DNA of 18,880 bases from Verrucomicrobiales bacterium. GTDB lineage: Bacteria > Verrucomicrobiota > Verrucomicrobiia > Limisphaerales > SXQI01. Below the pieces are notes generated by a model. That model was not told where the DNA came from. It saw nothing but the letters and a program-made list of their open reading frames with translations, and made no database searches. The stretch's first letter is position 1. Each line of letters begins with the position of its first letter. The translations under genes were made by a program, and so were the position numbers. The DNA lies in NCBI GenBank assembly GCA_005793025.1, contig SXQI01000052.1, positions 1 to 18,880 on the forward strand, in the 5' to 3' direction. Positions 14,262-18,880 of the stretch are shown in pieces.

Positions 14262-15536
14262 ATGAGTATTATTGCTGACATTCGGGCTCGTGAAATTCTG
14301 GATTCCCGGGGTAATCCCACCGTGGAGGTTGATGTTATTCTTGAGAGTGGAGCGATGGGGCGTGCAGCGGTGCCATCGGGAGCGAGCACCGGGGAGCATG
14401 AAGCGTTGGAATTGCGGGATGGCAATGCGAAAAGGTATGTCGGTAAAGGCGTTTCGAAAGCGGTCAAGAATGTGACCGACAAAATCCTGCCAGAGTTGGA
14501 AGGACTGGATGCACTCGATCAGTTGACGGTTGACCGCACCATGTTGGCTCTGGACGGAACAGAGACAAAATCCGCGCTAGGCGCAAACGCAATTCTGGCG
14601 GTTTCGTTGGCGAATGCCAAAGCCGCAGCCGAAGTGGTTGGGTTACCGCTGTTCCGATATCTGGGTGGCACCAACGCCAAAGTTCTGCCTGTTCCCATGG
14701 CGAACGTGATCAACGGGGGAGCGCATTCTGATGCCCCGATTGATTTTCAAGAATTCATGATCGTGCCGAAAGGCTTTAATAATTTTTCGCAGGCATTGCA
14801 GGCGATCACCGAGATTTTTCATGCCCTCAAGGGAGTGTTGAAGAAAAAAGGTCTCAGCACTGCGGTGGGTGACGAAGGCGGTTTTGCTCCTAAACTCGAC
14901 AGCGCGGAAGCGGCTATCGAGGTGATTCTCCAAGCAACGAAGGACGCGGGTTACAAGGCTGGAAAACAGATTTTCCTCGCTCTGGATGTCGCCTCCTCAG
15001 AATTTTATGATGCGAAAAGCGGGAATTACGTTTTCAAGAAAAGCAGTGGACGCAAGTTGAGCGGCGCGGAGTTGGTCGATTTCTATGCTGAACTCACGGG
15101 TAAATACCCGATCATTAGCATCGAGGACGGGTGCGCGGAGAACGATTGGGCCACTTGGAAACTTCTGACTGACAAATTGGGCAGCAAAGTGCAATTGGTT
15201 GGGGATGATCTGTTCGTCACCAATACCAAGTTCCTCAGCAGGGGCATCAAAGAAGGGGTCGCGAATTCGATCCTTGTGAAAGTGAATCAAATCGGATCAC
15301 TGACAGAGACATTAGATGCGGTCGAACTGGCGCAGGACAACAATTACACCGCCGTCATCAGCCATCGTTCCGGAGAGACCGAGGACTCCACCATTGCGGA
15401 CATCGCCGTTGCAACCAATGCTGGGCAAATTAAAACAGGATCCCTCAGTCGCACGGATCGTGTCGCTAAATATAACCAGTTGCTAAGGATTGAACAAATC
15501 CTCGGTCAAAACGCGATCTACGGCGGCAAATTCTGA
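14262..15536 (+). CDS. eno: Enolase
   Basis: A 424-residue enolase of normal length, converting 2-phosphoglycerate to phosphoenolpyruvate in glycolysis. All key residues are visible: H155 in NGGAHSDAP, E164, proton donor E205 in GDEGGFAP, the Mg2+ ligands D242, E288 and D315, catalytic base K340 in ILVKVNQIGSLTE, the SHRSGETED loop (H368-R369-S370) and K391. The N-terminus MSIIADIRAREILDSRGNPT is typical and fixes the start. The leader is rich in T and shows no Shine-Dalgarno sequence. The gene has its own promoter and is closed by a strong terminator, so it is a single-gene unit. The FtsB-like gene often found next to eno in other bacteria is present here about 1.8 kb on, but on the other strand. 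Confidence 0.98.
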   Translation: MSIIADIRAREILDSRGNPTVEVDVILESGAMGRAAVPSGASTGEHEALELRDGNAKRYVGKGVSKAVKNVTDKILPELEGLDALDQLTVDRTMLALDGTETKSALGANAILAVSLANAKAAAEVVGLPLFRYLGGTNAKVLPVPMANVINGGAHSDAPIDFQEFMIVPKGFNNFSQALQAITEIFHALKGVLKKKGLSTAVGDEGGFAPKLDSAEAAIEVILQATKDAGYKAGKQIFLALDVASSEFYDAKSGNYVFKKSSGRKLSGAELVDFYAELTGKYPIISIEDGCAENDWATWKLLTDKLGSKVQLVGDDLFVTNTKFLSRGIKEGVANSILVKVNQIGSLTETLDAVELAQDNNYTAVISHRSGETEDSTIADIAVATNAGQIKTGSLSRTDRVAKYNQLLRIEQILGQNAIYGGKF

Positions 15537-15558
15537 TCAACGCCGTTAAATAATCTTC

Positions 15559-15593
15559 AAAACCCAGTCCTCGTCAGGGGGACTGGGTTTTTT
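15559..15593 (+). terminator. Rho-independent terminator of enolase
   Basis: AAAACCCAGTCC (15559-15570) pairs perfectly with GGACTGGGTTTT (15580-15591) around a 9-base loop, and six T end it (15588-15593). It starts 23 bases after the enolase stop. The A/T-flanked stem could also work leftward. Confidence 0.93.
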
Positions 15594-15649
15594 CGTAACC
15601 GGCGGAATGGAGAATTGAATTCAACAAAGGGTTCCCCTAGGGTGAAGGC

Positions 15650-16708
15650 ATGAACCACAATCGACTTTTGGGTGCCCTAGCTTTCATGTTCGCAACCGTT
15701 CCTCTCTGTGGGGATCAGGTGACTGGAAAACTGGATGTCTATTGGCCTGATGTCGAAGGTGGGGCAGCGACGCTCATCGTGACACCCTCCGGCGAATCGT
15801 TGCTGATTGATACGGGGATGCCGGGCGGGCGGGATCCGGGACGGATCATTGCTCTGGCAAAAGAAAAAGCCAAGCTGACTCGCATCGATTATCTTGTCAC
15901 GACTCACATGCACATTGACCACTTTGGCGGCGCAGCTGAAGTCGCAGCGGTTCTCCCTATTGGAACGGTTTTTGATAATGGAATTCCGGATGAGGATCCC
16001 GATGGGAACAAAGCCGATCGCACTTGGATTCATCGCAGCAAACCCTATCGAGAAATGAAGGTCGGTGCGCGAAAGATCATCCAACCGGATGGCCCACTCC
16101 CGATGAAAGCAGGGGGTGCCGGAGAACGCCCCTCGTTCACAGTGCGTTGCATCGCTGCCAAACAACAAATCTCGGGGTTTAAATTAAAACAACCTCACAA
16201 CCCGCTTTGTGACGCACCGCCGCGCAAGGCAATCGATACCAGTGACAACGCAAATAGTATCGTGTTGCTGATCAGCTTCGGTTCTTTCGAAATGTTCGTT
16301 GGAGGAGATCTCACATGGAACGTCGAAGAGAAACTGATGTGCCCCAGCAACGTGGTCGGAACTGTGGATGTCATGCAAATGAACCACCACGGTCTTGATG
16401 TCAGCAATAATCCGATCTTGGTTAAAGGGCTGGCACCGACCGTCGCTGTGATGAGTAATGGAATCGAAAAAGGCTGTGGACCTGAGACTTTTGCCACACT
16501 GAAAAACACCCCTTCCGTTCAGGCGATCTATCAAATCCACAAAAACCTAAGGAAAGATTCAGAGAACAACACGGGTGCGGAATATATCGCGAATTTGGAA
16601 AAACAGTGTGCTGCCAATTGGATCCAACTTTCTGTGGATCCTGATGCTAAGAACTACACCTTCTCGATTCCCGCAACCGGACACCAGAGGAGCTTCAAAA
16701 CGCGGTAA
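15650..16708 (+). CDS. Secreted metallo-beta-lactamase-fold hydrolase
   Basis: A 352-residue protein with an N-terminal signal peptide (MNHNRLLGALAFMFATVPLC, cleavage near residue 21). The metal-binding motif HMHIDH lies at 86-91 (H86, H88, D90, H91). Further ligands are likely D220 (FVGGDLTW) and H246/H247 (QMNHHGLD). The layout, with VYWPDVEGGAATLIV near the start and MNHHG late, resembles the ComEC/Rec2-related hydrolase branch, not true beta-lactamases. The cysteine at position 20 followed by G could fit a lipoprotein, but the lipobox is imperfect. The substrate is unknown; related secreted forms are often annotated only as MBL-fold hydrolases. AGGG and AAGG lie just before the ATG, giving a clear ribosome-binding site. 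It follows the enolase terminator, so it must have its own promoter, which I could not place. Confidence 0.85.
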   Translation: MNHNRLLGALAFMFATVPLCGDQVTGKLDVYWPDVEGGAATLIVTPSGESLLIDTGMPGGRDPGRIIALAKEKAKLTRIDYLVTTHMHIDHFGGAAEVAAVLPIGTVFDNGIPDEDPDGNKADRTWIHRSKPYREMKVGARKIIQPDGPLPMKAGGAGERPSFTVRCIAAKQQISGFKLKQPHNPLCDAPPRKAIDTSDNANSIVLLISFGSFEMFVGGDLTWNVEEKLMCPSNVVGTVDVMQMNHHGLDVSNNPILVKGLAPTVAVMSNGIEKGCGPETFATLKNTPSVQAIYQIHKNLRKDSENNTGAEYIANLEKQCAANWIQLSVDPDAKNYTFSIPATGHQRSFKTR

Positions 16709-16776
16709 CCCGCTGCAGCACAGAAAAATCTGTTCAAAGGTTGCCGGTGTGAACGGCTCGTTGTAACGTCTCCGCT

Positions 16777-17373
16777 GTGATCAGAAGTTTCCCCATATTA
16801 TTCGCACCCAGCGGCGTGTTTCCGAAGATCGCCCTCGCTGTTCCCAATGCTTTGGTGGTGTTCTTCGTCGAGTTATTACCCCTTTTGTTGTTAAGTTTGG
16901 GGATTGAGTTTTACGGGATGACTCATTTTCCAGAAAAAATTGGTGAGTTTGGAACGGCTTCCTTAATCCCACAAGCTCTCGCATTGCAGTATGTTGGGAC
17001 GCAACTGGTCGTTTTTATTGTTTCTCTGCTCATTGGCACCTTGGTTTTGAGACAGGTTGCTATCGGTTCTGACACCCGAGTCACTTGGGGACAGTGCTTC
17101 TTGACGCTTTGTTACTGCATTACTCCGCTGGCATTGAGTCGCATAATTGATGCAATTCCAGCGATGAATACTTGGGTGTGTTGGGGCATCGGTGCAATCC
17201 TGACAGCTCGCGCACTCTATCACGGAATTGCCGTGCTACTGAAGCCAGAGCAGACCAAAGGATTCGGCCTCTTCCTGTTCGCCGTTGTTTTGATCTCGTT
17301 TCTGAGTGCTCTAGGGCATCTGATGGGACAGTTGGTTCTGCAAGGTCGCCTAGATTCGCTCCTGAAAGGTTGA
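16777..17373 (+). CDS. Yip1-family-like integral membrane protein
   Basis: A 198-residue hydrophobic protein with about five membrane spans (near 22-44, 64-88, 103-123, 131-150 and 160-188). The opening SFPILFAPSGVFPKIA, the central LTLCYCITPLALSRIIDAIP and the later RALYHGIAVLLKP fit the bacterial Yip1/YIF1 domain pattern, in which TPL and a late YxGI motif recur. Function in bacteria is unknown. The start is a GTG at 16777 with no evident ribosome-binding site; the next ATG would remove the first span. The stop TGA is back to back with the stop of the leftward FtsB-like gene, with no base between them. Confidence 0.7.
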   Translation: MIRSFPILFAPSGVFPKIALAVPNALVVFFVELLPLLLLSLGIEFYGMTHFPEKIGEFGTASLIPQALALQYVGTQLVVFIVSLLIGTLVLRQVAIGSDTRVTWGQCFLTLCYCITPLALSRIIDAIPAMNTWVCWGIGAILTARALYHGIAVLLKPEQTKGFGLFLFAVVLISFLSALGHLMGQLVLQGRLDSLLKG

Positions 17374-17706
17374 TCACCGTCGGTCGTTGGTCGTGGGGGG
17401 ATTATTCGTCTGGGGTGCAAAGAAAATGACCACCTCCCCTGTTTTGGCAAACCCTAGTTTTTGCCGAGCAATACGCTCGATGGTTTTGGGATCGCTTTGC
17501 AACAACTTCACTTCAGCTTCCTCTCGTGCCACTCGTTGTTCCCGCTGACTTACTTCGGCTTCGAGAGCAAGATTCTTTTGGCGCATCCGTTCATTGGTTC
17601 GGATCAACGGCGCATACCAATAAACTAACCCGGTCACAGCGGTTAACCCGATGGCTGCAACCACTAAGCGAGTCAGCTTGTGCCAGATGCCAAGATCAAC
17701 TTTCAT
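17374..17706 (-). CDS. FtsB/DivIC-like septum formation initiator
   Basis: A 110-residue bitopic protein: a short cytoplasmic N-terminus, one span (about 13-33, VVAAIGLTAVTGLVYWY), a coiled coil (about 38-70, rich in Glu, Arg and Gln), then the family end motif DPKTIERIARQKLGF followed by GEVVIFF. This is the classic DivIC/FtsB layout. These proteins join FtsL and FtsQ in the division complex and link FtsZ to septal wall synthesis in the periplasm. After the motif there is a short polar tail ending TTNDRR. No ribosome-binding site is evident before the ATG at 17706. It diverges from the ThuA-like gene and converges with the Yip1-like gene. I do not give a gene symbol, since FtsB and DivIC cannot be told apart here. 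Confidence 0.85.
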   Translation of the reverse strand: MKVDLGIWHKLTRLVVAAIGLTAVTGLVYWYAPLIRTNERMRQKNLALEAEVSQREQRVAREEAEVKLLQSDPKTIERIARQKLGFAKTGEVVIFFAPQTNNPPTTNDRR

Positions 17707-17816
17707 GAGGCAGATTTCTTGTCACGCGTTGAATGGTTCACGAATTGAACGGGTCTAATCATCCGAATGCTGGACAGAATGTCATGTTTTCCTCAGAATG
17801 TCACAACCTGATACCA

Positions 17817-18824
17817 ATGAAACCACAAACCATTTCAATCCTGCTTTGCTTATTGTCCTTGGTGTTTTCGACCCGCGCAGCGGACCGCGTGATTTATGAA
17901 GGAACCAGCGGACCGGGTGTTGGAAAACACATCGTGTTCCTGACAGGCGACGAGGAATACAGGTCGGAAGAAGGCCTCCCACAGATGGCGAAAATCCTAG
18001 CAACACGCCACGGGTTCAAATGCACCGTGTTGTTTTCGCTCAACCCTGCCGATGGAACGATCAGCCCGGACAACCGTCACTCGTTGCCGGGAGCGGAGAC
18101 CTTGGAGACGGCAGATGTCATTTTCATGCTCAACCGGTTTCGTGAGTGGCCAGACGCGGCTATGAAACATTTTGTGGATGCCTACTTAGCAGGGAAACCA
18201 ATTATCGCGTTGCGAACTAGCACGCACGCGTTTAGCTACGGACGGAACTCCTCGAGTCCGTATGCGCGATACAGCTGGGACAACGGGGAATGGAAAGGTG
18301 GATTCGGCAAGCAGGTGCTCGGTGAAACTTGGATCTCGCACCACGGCCATCATAAAGTCGAGGCGACCCGAGGTATCATTGAGACCTCATCCAAAGCGGA
18401 CCCAATTCTCCGTGGGGTTGGGGAGATTTTTGGGAATAGCGATGTTTACGGTGCGACACCCCCAGCTGATGCAAAAATTCTTGTGCGTGGTCAGGTTTTG
18501 AAAGGCATGAATGCGAGTGATGTTGCGGTGGAAGGGCCTAAAAATAACCCGATGATGCCGGTGGTCTGGACGCGGCTTTACAAAAACGAAACAGGGAAGG
18601 TTAACAAAATCCTTACCACCACGATGGGAGCCGCAACAGACTTAGAGAGTGAAGGTTTGCGCCGACTCTTGGTGAACGGTGTCTATTGGGCGATTGGCGT
18701 GGACGTTCCGGCAAAAGCAGATGTCTCGTTGGTTGGCGATTACAAACCGACGATGTATGGTTTTGGTGGTTCCAAAAAAGGTGTCAAACCCGAGGACCAC
18801 GCGCTTGGAAATCCGAAGCCTTAA
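17817..18824 (+). CDS. Secreted ThuA-like domain protein
   Basis: A 335-residue protein beginning with a signal peptide (KPQTISILLCLLSLVFSTRA, cleavage near residue 22). A class I glutamine-amidotransferase-like ThuA fold follows: GKHIVFLTGDEEYRSEEG (36-53), ETADVIFMLNRFREWP (97-112), GKPIIALRTSTHAF (126-139), and a histidine-rich WISHHGHHK (172-180). ThuA is linked to trehalose and other sugar use. Secreted relatives are many in Planctomycetes and Verrucomicrobia, where their substrate is unknown. An ATG at 17733 would add 28 residues before the signal peptide and is rejected. Neither start has a clear ribosome-binding site. The protein is complete, ending HALGNPKP. Confidence 0.85.
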   Translation: MKPQTISILLCLLSLVFSTRAADRVIYEGTSGPGVGKHIVFLTGDEEYRSEEGLPQMAKILATRHGFKCTVLFSLNPADGTISPDNRHSLPGAETLETADVIFMLNRFREWPDAAMKHFVDAYLAGKPIIALRTSTHAFSYGRNSSSPYARYSWDNGEWKGGFGKQVLGETWISHHGHHKVEATRGIIETSSKADPILRGVGEIFGNSDVYGATPPADAKILVRGQVLKGMNASDVAVEGPKNNPMMPVVWTRLYKNETGKVNKILTTTMGAATDLESEGLRRLLVNGVYWAIGVDVPAKADVSLVGDYKPTMYGFGGSKKGVKPEDHALGNPKP

Positions 18825-18880
18825 GCACGAGGTTAGCCCCTCAAGGCGATTGGACAACTGGGATTTTATTTCCCTTAAAG

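Noticed and set aside
18818..18847. Terminator after the ThuA-like gene
   Set aside because: GCCTT pairs with AAGGC and GAGG with CCTC, but the left arm has a six-base bulge and no T run follows.

Overview
The window looks like a chromosomal segment of a member of the phylum Verrucomicrobiota. This is inferred from protein style, not from a marker gene. The clues are a very large secreted metallopeptidase with PA14, cadherin-like and autotransporter-type repeats, a secreted ThuA-like protein, and a secreted MsrB. Several starts also lack a clear Shine-Dalgarno sequence. Base composition is near balanced, and no phage, plasmid, transposase or CRISPR genes are visible.

Layout. (1) Positions 1-125 hold the signal peptide end of a leftward gene cut by the window edge. 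(2) 360-5831 is a tight leftward cluster: a CorA Mg2+/Co2+ channel, a soluble PAS histidine kinase, an NtrC-type sigma-54 response regulator, and a multi-spanning GT-C type glycosyltransferase. Gaps are 10, -4 and 6 bases. A sigma-70-like promoter and a perfect 7-base inverted repeat lie in front of corA. (3) A leftward tRNA-Leu(CAA) lies at 6024-6110. (4) 6200-8460 is an accessory stretch with two unrelated leftward toxin-antitoxin pairs, a PIN-domain VapC pair and a DUF433/DUF5615 pair. Among them are five full copies and one shortened copy of a ~35-base repeat built from an 8-9 base unit ending in ATTCG. Each pair has a copy on both sides. Two copies face each other and form a long palindrome. 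About 500 bases here hold no recognisable gene. (5) 8536-13500 encodes one 1654-residue secreted zinc metallopeptidase.

(6) 13618-18824 is mostly rightward housekeeping and secreted genes: msrB, enolase (with its own promoter and a strong terminator), a secreted metallo-beta-lactamase-fold hydrolase, a Yip1-like membrane protein, a leftward FtsB/DivIC-like divisome protein that converges with it stop to stop, and a secreted ThuA-like protein.

How the parts relate. The corA cluster may link metal uptake or envelope stress sensing to sigma-54 transcription and envelope sugar modification. That is inference from gene order. The accessory stretch is the least ordinary part. The pairing of short modular repeats with toxin-antitoxin modules at similar offsets suggests a small mobile or recombining cassette, but no enzyme that could move it is present in the window.
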